Below are positions 1 to 7,648 of a stretch of DNA of 64,000 nucleotides, in pieces (the first letter of the stretch is position 1; the number at the start of each line of letters is the position of its first letter). This stretch comes from Nocardiopsis endophytica (lineage in GTDB: Bacteria; Actinomycetota; Actinomycetes; Streptosporangiales; Streptosporangiaceae): positions 1-64,000 of the forward strand of contig NZ_JAQFWQ010000001.1 in NCBI RefSeq assembly GCF_027706725.1. The letters are read 5' to 3'. The notes beneath the pieces are model-generated. The model saw only the letters and a program-made list of their open reading frames with translations. It had not been told where the DNA came from and made no database searches. Made by a program: the position numbers and the translations under genes.

Positions 1-79
1 TCCTACCGCCGCCCGTTGACGCTGTAGTCGTGCGCCATTGGGAGGCGTGGCGGGCACGGGGTGAGGGACACTTCGCCGT

Positions 80-706
80 GTGATCGCGATGCAGCCCGTA
101 TTGGAGATGTACGCACCCGACGGCTTCGACCTCTGGCCGGTCGCCGAATTCGAGCCGTTCGGCCTTCTGCCGCTCAGCGGCGACCTCTCGCCCGCCGAAG
201 TCGGCACGGCCGTGATGTGCGTCGCCGACTACAACAACATCGGGCTTGACGGCGGACGGCCGCCTGCACCGGCCGCCGCACTCGACTCGTTCCTTCGCGG
301 ACTGCTGACCCACGAGGACCTTGTCGCGGCAGGCGGACTGCGGGTCACCGACCGTTCGACAGGCGTCACCTTCCAGCCCGGATGCTGTGACGGCCTGGAG
401 GAGTGGCGCGACTGGCACCGGTTCGTCGAAGACGGCGGCCTGCTCGGATTCGGCCATCCCCCTGTGTCACCGATCGCGGAGCGCTTGGGCGACACCGTCC
501 GGCTCACCGTCAACGCCGAGCTGAGTGACAGCCCGGTGATCGAGCTGTCCGTGGGCGAGCTCCGCAACCTGCTGACCGGCGTCGAGCGCGACCTGGTCGA
601 CTTCCTTGCGCTGGTGGCCGATTGGTCCTCCAGATACCTGCCCGGCCACAGCGCTCCCGTCACAGCCGCTCTCGCCCGCTTGGTCGACCTTCCCGTGCCG
701 CCGTGA
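80..706 (+). CDS. Hypothetical protein, actinomycete family of unknown function
   Basis: This is a 208-residue soluble protein with no signal peptide or membrane segment. It carries a GCCDGLEEWRDW stretch near residues 107-118, followed by GHPP and a hydrophilic middle part. I recall this Cys-Cys/Trp-rich pattern from uncharacterised actinomycete proteins, but I know no function. A GAGGGA ribosome-binding site at 62-67 fits the GTG start better than the in-frame ATG at 89. It stands alone, with about 240 bases before the next gene, so the context gives no hint of its role. Confidence 0.7.
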   Translation: MIAMQPVLEMYAPDGFDLWPVAEFEPFGLLPLSGDLSPAEVGTAVMCVADYNNIGLDGGRPPAPAAALDSFLRGLLTHEDLVAAGGLRVTDRSTGVTFQPGCCDGLEEWRDWHRFVEDGGLLGFGHPPVSPIAERLGDTVRLTVNAELSDSPVIELSVGELRNLLTGVERDLVDFLALVADWSSRYLPGHSAPVTAALARLVDLPVPP

Positions 707-947
707 ACGGTCGACCGCCCCGGCCTCAGCGCCCGGTTCTGGTGAGGCACTTGTGCTCCCGCCGCTGCCCGTTGACGCTGTAGCGCTGCGGACCCTCTTG
801 CCTCAAAGCGGACAAAAACGGGAATGCTGGACTTTGTAGTCTGTGCCGGGAAAGCAGGAGAATCGCACCGGGGAGGACTCACTGTGAGTCGCTCTCGGTT
901 ACGGTAAGTGCCGAGCAGGGCGGGTGTCCGATGGGGAAGGCGAGCAG

Positions 948-2300
948 ATGCTCCTGAGTTTTCGAGTCGCCAACCACCGCTCCCTGCGCGAGGAGCAGCA
1001 ACTCCTGCTCGTCCCCGCCGACCGTGAGGACGCGGACGAGGACGGCGCGCCCGAGCCGCTGCCCGTCGCCGGCCTCTTCGGTCCCAATGCCTCCGGCAAG
1101 AGCAACGTCCTCGACGCGCTGGGGTACATGCGGCGCCTGGTCCGCTCCTCCATGGAGATGGGCGAACCCGGGAGCGGAATCGCCCGCGACCCCTTCGCGC
1201 TGAGCCCTCAGTCCCGCGAGGAGCCCTCCCACTACGCGGTCGACCTGCTGATCGAGCGGGTCCACCACACCTACGGCTTCACCATCGACGACGAAGGTGT
1301 CGCCGAGGAGTGGCTGTACTGGTCTCCGGACGGCGGCGATCCGACCGCCCTCTTCGAGCGCGAAGGCGACCGCTTCACCTTCCACCCCTCGCTCCCGGAG
1401 ACGGTGCGCCAGGTCCAGGAGATCACCGATGTGAACACCCTGTTCCTGACGGTCGCCGCCCGCACGCGCCTGGAGATCGCCCGCCCGGTCTACAGCTGGT
1501 TCGCCTCGCACTGCCGCCACTGGCGGAGCAGGGGCGGGCGCGACCAGGACCGGCGCGACCTGCTGCGCCGCATCGCGGAGCCGGGAGTCCTGGCCCGCCT
1601 GCAGGAGCTCATCCGGGCGGCCGACACCGGGATCGAGTCGGTGGAGCTCGAATTCGAGCAGTTGACCTTGGATTTCGATCCCGGGGGGCCGGTCAGGGAC
1701 CCCTGGGACAGCAACGTTCCGACACTGAGGCCGTCCACCGCCGCTCGGCGCAAGAAGAGGAAGGTCGTGGGGGACGAGGCCACCCTGCTCTTCCACCACC
1801 GGACGGGTGGAGAAGAGGCCCAGCCGCTCACCATCGACCAGCAGTCCGACGGCACCTGGGTGCTGCTCGCGCTGGGGGTGGAGGTGCTCGACGTCCTCAA
1901 GGACGGATCCCTCCTCGTGGTGGACGAGCTCGACTCCCACCTGCATCCGCATCTCTCGGCCAAGATCATCGACCTGTTCAAGGACCCCCGGGTCAATGAA
2001 CGGGGCGCGCAGCTCGTCTTCTCCAGCCACGACACGGCGCTCCTCGGCTGGATCAGGGGCGGGGAGGTCCTGGACCGCGACGAGGCCTGGTTCGTGGAGA
2101 AGGACAAGGAGGGGGCCACCCGGCTCTACTCCCTGAGCGATTTCCAGGACGAGGGGGAGAACCCGGCGCTCGCCTACCTCACGGGGAGGTACGGTGCAGT
2201 CCCTGAGGTCACCGGGGGACCGGTGGCCGCGCCGGTCCACCCCCCCGAGGAGCAGGATGGCCCCGAGAAGGACGGCCCAGGACAAGGAACCCCCGAATAG
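948..2300 (+). CDS. RloA-like AAA family ATPase (candidate defence ATPase)
   Basis: The 450-residue protein has the layout of the AAA_15/AAA_21 (OLD-like, RloA) ATPases. The N-terminus MLLSFRVANHRSLRE is the typical first strand. Walker A is GPNASGKS (residues 45-52). The middle is helical, and an SDGT signature (about 300) precedes Walker B LLVVDELDSHLHP and the H-loop SSHD. The ATG at 948 is preferred because the family starts directly with LLSFRV; a GTG at 924 is possible. The gene overlaps the start of the Toprim/RloB gene, so the two are likely co-translated. RloA-RloB pairs occur beside restriction systems and as AbiL-type abortive infection modules; the defence role here is inference. 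Confidence 0.85.
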   Translation: MLLSFRVANHRSLREEQQLLLVPADREDADEDGAPEPLPVAGLFGPNASGKSNVLDALGYMRRLVRSSMEMGEPGSGIARDPFALSPQSREEPSHYAVDLLIERVHHTYGFTIDDEGVAEEWLYWSPDGGDPTALFEREGDRFTFHPSLPETVRQVQEITDVNTLFLTVAARTRLEIARPVYSWFASHCRHWRSRGGRDQDRRDLLRRIAEPGVLARLQELIRAADTGIESVELEFEQLTLDFDPGGPVRDPWDSNVPTLRPSTAARRKKRKVVGDEATLLFHHRTGGEEAQPLTIDQQSDGTWVLLALGVEVLDVLKDGSLLVVDELDSHLHPHLSAKIIDLFKDPRVNERGAQLVFSSHDTALLGWIRGGEVLDRDEAWFVEKDKEGATRLYSLSDFQDEGENPALAYLTGRYGAVPEVTGGPVAAPVHPPEEQDGPEKDGPGQGTPE

Positions 2301-2877
2301 GCCCGGTCGGTCGGCCGGCTTCTCCCGCCGGACCTCCCTGCGGCGCCCCCGCGGCCGTCTGCAACAGCGGCGCCGGATCCTCGTGGTGTGCGAAGGCGAG
2401 ACCGAGCACGCGTACTTCACCGGGCTCCGGGAGAGCGACACGCAGGAGATCCACCCTTTTCTCCCGGAGAAGGCGAAGAGGCCCCAGCGGGAGAAGGTCG
2501 TCGACCACGCCCGCAAGGCGAAGTCGCGGGCGGAGTATTCGCAGGTGTGGGCGGTCTTCGACGCCGATGGCCATGACGTTCGGCCCCTGTGCGAACAGGC
2601 GGAGGAGGGCGGCGTGAAGGCCGCCGTCTCCAACCCGACGTTCGAGGTGTGGCTGCTGCTGCACCACAACGACACGGTGTCCGGGCGCTCGGCCCAGGCC
2701 GTCGCCGACGAACTGAAGAAGACCGTCCCCATGTGGAAGAAGGGGAACGGGACCCGGTTCACGCACTTCTCTCCGGGCCTGCCCCAAGCCTGCACCAGAG
2801 CGAAGAAGTACCCGCCTTACGGCAACCCTTCCACCGCCGTGTGGAAACTGATGCGGGAACTGGGCATCGGCGCGTGA
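2257..2877 (+). CDS. RloB-like Toprim-fold nuclease candidate
   Basis: The 206-residue protein opens with a very basic arm (residues 1-40). It then shows the Toprim signature: ILVVCEGETE (Glu46) and, after about 55 residues, WAVFDADGHD (Asp102 and Asp104). A conserved PTFEVWLLLH segment follows. This is the RloB arrangement (PF13707). The acidic residues would bind metal for nuclease activity. The ATG at 2257 lies 44 bases inside the upstream ATPase gene, indicating coupling. Upstream starts in this frame would add a low-complexity extension and were not used. Together with the ATPase it forms a two-gene module like AbiL; PARIS-like systems share the ATPase-plus-Toprim logic. Confidence 0.82.
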   Translation: MAPRRTAQDKEPPNRPGRSAGFSRRTSLRRPRGRLQQRRRILVVCEGETEHAYFTGLRESDTQEIHPFLPEKAKRPQREKVVDHARKAKSRAEYSQVWAVFDADGHDVRPLCEQAEEGGVKAAVSNPTFEVWLLLHHNDTVSGRSAQAVADELKKTVPMWKKGNGTRFTHFSPGLPQACTRAKKYPPYGNPSTAVWKLMRELGIGA

Positions 2878-2941
2878 GGCCGAAGCACGGCCGCTCGGCG
2901 GTGTCGGCGTCCGTGCGCATGCCCGGTGTCCACCGCCCGGG

Positions 2942-3458
2942 TCAGCTGCGGGACTCGGCGAGGGCGACGTACTCGTCCACGGCGGTGGGGATCTCCTCGC
3001 CGAAGATGGCCTTGAGGACGGGAAGCGTGAACAGGGAGAGGGGCCCGCGGGTCTCCAGGCGCCAGGTGACGTCGTAGCCGCCGTCGGCGTTCGGCTCGAT
3101 CTCGTGGTGCCAGTCGGTGTGGGTCCAGGGCAGGCTGTTGAACCGGTCGGTATAGCGCTCCTTCGGGTGGACCGCCACCACCTCGTAGTCGACGGGGTCC
3201 TGCCCCTCCACCTTGACCGTGCCCGTCGAACCGGCTTCGAAGGGGCCGTCGAGTTCGATGTACTCCAGGCCCTTGTCCCATTCGGGGCGGGCCGGGACGT
3301 CCGCCCACAGCTTCCACAGCACGTCCTTGTCGGCATCGGTCGAGCGGGTCACCGTCACCACGTGGGTGTCGCGGACCGAGCCGACCACGGCCAGCACGGC
3401 GATCGCGCCCAGCAGCGCACCGACGGTCGACAGGATGGCCTTGCGGCGTCTGGTCATG
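2942..3458 (-). CDS. SRPBCC (START-like) family protein with N-terminal membrane anchor
   Basis: The 171-residue protein starts MTRRRKAILS, followed by one membrane segment (residues 7-28). The rest reads as a polyketide cyclase/START-type lipid- or ligand-binding domain, with the usual DKDVLWKLWADV helix, the GPFEAGSTGTV strand and a final amphipathic helix. The start ATG is the only one that gives the basic-hydrophobic anchor. It is divergent from a TetR gene across an inverted-repeat region, so it is probably that regulator's target. The ligand is unknown. A frame reaching back to 4027 runs through the regulator gene and is not coding. Confidence 0.85.
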
Positions 3459-3515
3459 GGGGGTCTCCTTCGTGCGCGTCTCCGCCGGTAGGGCGGCGGA
3501 GGCCGGTCTGCGTCC

Positions 3516-3563
3516 TTGTGTAGTACGATCGTCTTGCACATTAGTATTACACAAACGTGCAAG
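3516..3563. promoter_or_regulatory. TetR-type operator region between divergent genes
   Basis: Two nested inverted repeats are visible: TTGTGTAGTAC at 3516-3526 with GTATTACACAA at 3544-3554 (one mismatch), and CTTGCAC at 3533-3539 with GTGCAAG at 3557-3563 (perfect). The stretch is AT-rich against its surroundings and lies between the SRPBCC gene and the TetR gene, as expected for an autoregulated divergon. Confidence 0.65.
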
Positions 3564-3580
3564 AGGCAAGGGGAGGGCCA

Positions 3581-4150
3581 ATGAGAGCGGACAACCGTGC
3601 GGCGCTGCTGCGTGGGGCACGCGCCTGTCTGGACGAGCGGGGCTACGCCCGGACGCGCGCCCGCCATGTCGCCGATGCGGCCGGCGTGAGCACGGCGGCG
3701 ATCGGCTACCACTTCGGGACCACCGACGCGCTCCTGGTCGAAGCGCTCATGCAGGGGATGGAGGAGTGGTCGGCGCACCTCGGCGACCGGCTGCGCTCGG
3801 TCCCCGAGCGCCCGCGGCGCGACCGGCTCGCCGCGGTCTGGGGGGCGGTCGTCGAGTCGTTCCATGGGTACCGCGGAGTGCTGGCGGCGTCCTTCGAACT
3901 GATGGCCCGCGCCGACGAGGAGAGCGAGATCCGTGACCGCCTGCGCCCGACCATCGAGCAGGCCCGCCGAGGCGCCGCCCTGCAGATCCTCGGCATCGAC
4001 CCGCAACACGACCCCGACCGCGCCCACCGGGCCGGAGCGGCCTGCTACGCCCTGCTCAGCGGCCTGATCGTCCAGTGGCTCGTCGACCCGGACAGCGTGC
4101 CCTCAGGCACCGACCTCGCCGACGGCCTCATCGACACCATCGGCGACTGA
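3581..4150 (+). CDS. TetR family transcriptional regulator
   Basis: The 189-residue protein has the N-terminal helix-turn-helix ARHVADAAGVSTAAIGYHFGTTDALL (helix 3 contains TAAIGYHFG) and a helical C-terminal ligand domain. ATG 3581 is preferred over the upstream TTG/GTG-type starts because GGGGAGGG precedes it and because upstream codons would overlap the operator. It probably represses itself and the divergent membrane SRPBCC gene. The ligand cannot be read from sequence. Confidence 0.9.
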   Translation: MRADNRAALLRGARACLDERGYARTRARHVADAAGVSTAAIGYHFGTTDALLVEALMQGMEEWSAHLGDRLRSVPERPRRDRLAAVWGAVVESFHGYRGVLAASFELMARADEESEIRDRLRPTIEQARRGAALQILGIDPQHDPDRAHRAGAACYALLSGLIVQWLVDPDSVPSGTDLADGLIDTIGD

Positions 4151-4332
4151 CCCCGCGTTGCCCCTCTTCGCCGTCGCGGCGCCGCCCGTTCCGCGAGCGC
4201 GGGTGCCTCGGGCCGGATGAGGGGACGGGGTCGCCCCGCCCGCCGCTCAGCCGTGCTTCGGATGGCCAGGCCCGGAAGAGACGGAGGCCGCGTCGGGCGC
4301 GGGTAGGCGGGCCGCCCCCGCGTGCCCCGGCC

Positions 4333-4860
4333 TCAGCGCCCGGTCCCCGGCTCCGTCTTGGCGAGACACCTCTGTACCCAGGCGACATCGTCGTCCGTGA
4401 GGCCGGAGTCCTTCGCCAGAGAGCCGAGCCGCTCACGCAGTGCGGTGTCGCCCGTTGCGGCGGCGTGCTGGGCAAGGGTGCTGACGGCCACCGCCCATGC
4501 CTGGCGCTCGGGGTCCCAGTCGGAGCCTTCGGAGATCCGGAGCAGGTCGGACACGATCCCAGGGAGCCCGCCGTGCCTTCTGAGCGCCCGGATGAGCAGG
4601 ATGGCCCGGCCCGGGCTGCGTGTCTCCCGCAGTGAGCGACTCAGCTCGGGGAGCAGTTCAGGTGCCCGGGACGCTCTGGCGATGGCGTTGATCAGCTCGC
4701 CGGCCGCCTCGTCCGGGATGTCGTGGCGATCGATGGCCGCGAACGCACTGCGGAGATCGTCGTCCGTGGCCTGAGCGCTCCTCACCCGTTCGGCGAGTTC
4801 CGCAGGCGGAGGGGCGCCGTTCTGAGGCGTCCCGTTCTCAGCTGAGTCTGAGGAACTCAT
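4333..4860 (-). CDS. Candidate immunity protein, helical, unknown family
   Basis: The 175-residue, all-helical acidic protein has no membrane segment. Its central part (IARASRAPELLPELSRSL and LLIRALRRHGGLPGIVSDLL) resembles a HEAT-like pair of helices. It overlaps the 3' end of the toxin-like gene by 23 bases in the same direction, which is the usual position of an immunity gene. The ATG at 4860 follows the coupling logic; a TTG three bases earlier is possible. The immunity role is inferred from position only; I do not recognise the family. Confidence 0.6.
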   Translation of the reverse strand: MSSSDSAENGTPQNGAPPPAELAERVRSAQATDDDLRSAFAAIDRHDIPDEAAGELINAIARASRAPELLPELSRSLRETRSPGRAILLIRALRRHGGLPGIVSDLLRISEGSDWDPERQAWAVAVSTLAQHAAATGDTALRERLGSLAKDSGLTDDDVAWVQRCLAKTEPGTGR

Positions 4861-6115
4861 CAAGCGTCCCCTTGTACACCGTGCTCCTGGCCGGGTTATT
4901 GGTGTTCCGGATGATGATCACGCCGGTGTCCTTGTCATACCAGGCGATCCGCCCGTTCTTCAGCTTGGGCTTCTTGACGATCGAACCGGGCGGATTGCGC
5001 GGGTCGATCGTCTTCTGGATGTAGTCGGCGAGAGCGTCCTGGTCCTTGAAGCCGAGCTCATCCGCCCTGTTGGAGTGTCGCGCGATCAGCGCCGCGTCCT
5101 CCTCCAGGTCCTGCTCAAGGTAGGGGTCGTCCTTGTCGTAGTCGTTCCCGATGTCGCAGGTGTCGCCCTGGCCGTTCGACGACTGCGCGGGAACGATCAC
5201 CGTCTGCGAGGGCTCCTGCGCCCAGGCGTCCGCGCCGTCGGTCGGAGCGAGACTCTCAGGACGGTGCCCCGGATCGAGCTGGGCGCCCCCGCCGCCTGCC
5301 GACCAGTCGAGGGTGACGGTCGCACCGTCGGAGAGCACCACGGTCTCCGTGGCGGGGCGGACCGCGCGCGGCCGATTGCGGTCACAGGCCCGCGCGGCGT
5401 CGTCGCGCCTGCCCTTCGCGTCGTCGACCCGCGACTTCGCCTCGTCACGGGCCTTCTTGGCCTTTCGGAAGCGGTTCCACAGTTTGATGATCTTGGGCGA
5501 CTTGGAGATGAGCTTGGCGCCCTTGCCCCACGGGGTGAAGCCCACGATGGTGGTCAGGCAGGCGATGATGTCGCCCTCGGTGATGCACGCCTTGGCGTCC
5601 GTCCACCCGACGATGTCGGCGACGACCGCCAGCAACTCGTCGTAGACCTCGTCGTAGCCGGTCTCGTCGAGCGCCGCCTCGGCGTCCTCGAGCTCGCTCT
5701 CCGCGTCCTCCAACTCCTGTGCGAGATCGGGGTTGTAGACGCCCTCCCAGGACACGGGACCGTCATCGGAGCCCTGACCGTCGTCCCCGCCGTCGCCGCC
5801 CTCCTCGCCGTCCCCGTCTCCCCCGGGGGCGTCCGTGCCGGACGAGTCCTCATCGGTGCCGCCGTCCGAGTCGTCCTCCTCTTGCGCCCCCTCGCCGTCC
5901 TCGGCCGCGCCGTCCTGGCCGGGGCCTGCGTCGCCGGCGAGTTCGTCGCAGTTCTCCTCGCCCTGAACGCGGCACATGCCGACGGCGTAGAGGCGCTGGA
6001 CATCGGTCGGGAGGCCGAAGGCGAAGACCGCGCCCACGATCGCCGCGACCAACAGGATCAAGGCGCCGTATTCGACTTTGAATCCGCCGTGCTCAGCGCG
6101 CCATACCCAGTGCAT
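4838..6115 (-). CDS. Polymorphic-toxin-like protein with pilin-like N-terminus and C-terminal RNase-like domain
   Basis: The 425-residue protein has several parts. A short N-terminus leads to one hydrophobic helix preceded by Glu-Tyr-Gly (VEYGALILLVAAIVGA, about residues 14-30), which resembles Flp/TadE pilin-type segments. Next come a long Asp/Glu/Gly-rich linker (about 60-130), a coiled coil (135-165), a hydrophobic stretch and a basic helix. The C-terminal 75 residues contain RHSNRADELGF, NGRIAWYDKDTGVIII and TVYKG. That order (His, then an aromatic strand, then Thr-x-Tyr/Phe) is like the BECR-fold RNase toxins. A GGAGACGTGGA ribosome-binding site precedes ATG 6115. Toxin activity is inferred. 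Confidence 0.65.
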   Translation of the reverse strand: MHWVWRAEHGGFKVEYGALILLVAAIVGAVFAFGLPTDVQRLYAVGMCRVQGEENCDELAGDAGPGQDGAAEDGEGAQEEDDSDGGTDEDSSGTDAPGGDGDGEEGGDGGDDGQGSDDGPVSWEGVYNPDLAQELEDAESELEDAEAALDETGYDEVYDELLAVVADIVGWTDAKACITEGDIIACLTTIVGFTPWGKGAKLISKSPKIIKLWNRFRKAKKARDEAKSRVDDAKGRRDDAARACDRNRPRAVRPATETVVLSDGATVTLDWSAGGGGAQLDPGHRPESLAPTDGADAWAQEPSQTVIVPAQSSNGQGDTCDIGNDYDKDDPYLEQDLEEDAALIARHSNRADELGFKDQDALADYIQKTIDPRNPPGSIVKKPKLKNGRIAWYDKDTGVIIIRNTNNPARSTVYKGTLDEFLRLS

Positions 6116-6663
6116 TCCACGTCTCCGGATTCCGCTGCCCCACCCGGCCTCCCCAGAACGACCGAGGCGTCAGGAAGCGTCAGAGGGGGAACATCGCCCC
6201 GTTCAGGGCGTGGACGTCTGGATCACGATAACGACCCCATGTGCCTCTCGAATCGCTCCCCGAGCCCGCTGGTGCCCGGGGGCGGCCGGAACCGGACGGC
6301 GGTGGGACGCCTCTGGGGTAGTTCCGCGCCGGCGGGAGAAAGGAGGTGACACGGCTTGCCGGTGCTGTGCGGGGCGAGCGACGCGCGAACCAGGACCGTG
6401 GCCACACCGACGACCGGTACCGGCCAACCCCAACGGCCCTGTGGGGGACCGGTCCAGTCGGGGCGGCCGACGAGCCGCAGGTCCGATGGTGTCCCTGGAG
6501 TGATCTCCGACTGTGAACCGTCCCTGATCAGGGACGGTCGGCTTGCCCGTGCGTCAGGCGAACGTCCCGGTCCGAGCCCTACTCCCAACGCTCGATGATG
6601 GGTCGAATGAGGACTCTCTGGTCTCGCGCCAGCCCTGCCCCTGCTGCGGACACGGAGCCCTCG
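6116..6663. other. Non-coding stretch with a perfect 22-bp palindrome
   Basis: No convincing gene is seen between the divergent toxin gene and the downstream hypothetical gene. The notable element is a perfect palindrome at 6517-6538 (ACCGTCCCTGA and its complement TCAGGGACGGT). It could be an operator or a short hairpin. The rest should hold two divergent promoters, but none can be assigned by eye. Confidence 0.5.
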
Positions 6664-7461
6664 ATGGCACACAACAAGAATTGCGCAACGGCTCGGCATC
6701 CCGGATGCAAGTGTGGAGGGTGCGGCGGTGCCCTCCATGGTTGGCCGGGATTCCAGCGTCTTGCGGAGGATCCTCCCGAGGCCCGACTGGAATACCGGAG
6801 GTCGGCAGACGAAGCCTGGTTCGCGGCGTCTCGCGGCCGCGTGGGGGGCGAAAAGCGCCCCAAGCCCCCAACGCTGAAGATGAAGCGGGCGGCACTGCGG
6901 AGAGGCGCAGCCGACATGGTCGATCGCCTCGCCGTCGACCGGGACGATGACCGGAGTCTGTTCAGGCAGATGGGGAGACTCGGGGAGTACCTGTCCAAGG
7001 ATGCGCGCGGGACGGCCGTCGCCAACGCTGAGAAGCAGTCCTCCTCGGTCGGAGGCACCACCGACGGGCAGGAAACCGAGCCACAGAGGAGGACGCTCGG
7101 TCATTTCTGGTGTTCGCTACTGGTCGAGATGTCCGGTGCGGCGGATCGGGTCGAGGAGATGGCGAAGGCCCCTTCGGAAGCGGCCGACTCCATTGCGAAC
7201 GCCACTCCTGAGGAGCCGCATCCCTTCGCTGACGCACTCCAGCAGGAGCTTGCGGTCCTGACGGTTCGGACCCTCATGCTCTCCCAGATGCTGCACGACC
7301 CGGTACTGGTCATGCGGATCATGGCCGTCTTCATCTGCCCTGACCCGGCCAATCACCCGCAAGTCGTCAAACAGTGCCTCGTCCCGATGTTCGGAGCGGT
7401 CATCGGCGACGCCGCCGCCGGATCATTGGAGCAGGCGTTCGCAGACCCGCCTGAGGAGTAG
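6664..7461 (+). CDS. Hypothetical protein with N-terminal Cys cluster
   Basis: The 265-residue protein begins MAHNKNCATARHPGCKCGGC. This cluster of four cysteines and a histidine could bind zinc, and a GALHGWPGF motif follows. I recall the same opening from uncharacterised Streptomyces proteins. The rest is helical, with an Ala/Glu-rich middle and a hydrophobic C-terminal helix pair (LAVLTVRTLMLSQML, MRIMAVFICPDP). The ATG at 6664 is chosen because the Cys motif starts there and GGAG lies about 9 bases upstream; earlier in-frame ATGs give an unlikely extension. Function unknown. Confidence 0.7.
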   Translation: MAHNKNCATARHPGCKCGGCGGALHGWPGFQRLAEDPPEARLEYRRSADEAWFAASRGRVGGEKRPKPPTLKMKRAALRRGAADMVDRLAVDRDDDRSLFRQMGRLGEYLSKDARGTAVANAEKQSSSVGGTTDGQETEPQRRTLGHFWCSLLVEMSGAADRVEEMAKAPSEAADSIANATPEEPHPFADALQQELAVLTVRTLMLSQMLHDPVLVMRIMAVFICPDPANHPQVVKQCLVPMFGAVIGDAAAGSLEQAFADPPEE

Positions 7462-7648
7462 AGAGGCTGGGTGCCGTGCGCTCCACCGTGGAGGCGCTCG
7501 GCGATACGTGGCCGCAGGTGAAGCAGCAGACCCCGGTGCCGGGCTTCGTCGCCGAGCACATCGACGGGCGGCTTGCCACCCTTCCCCTGGTCACGGGCAC
7601 TCGGCTGAGGGCTTGAGCGGGTCGGGGGCCACCGGGGGCGGCGCCTGC

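Noticed and set aside
8-27. Near-identical 20-mers (GCCCGTTGACGCTGTAG core) at 8-27 and 764-783 flanking the first gene
   Set aside because: Could be a promoter element or duplicated border, but there is no matching -10 and no mobile gene between; too short to call.
2209-3336. A 375-codon minus-strand frame across the RloB and SRPBCC genes
   Set aside because: Crosses two better-supported genes and has low-complexity Pro/Ser/Arg composition.
6223-7104. A 293-codon minus-strand frame upstream of the toxin-like gene
   Set aside because: Overlaps the Cys-cluster gene on the other strand and shows no typical codon use or motif.
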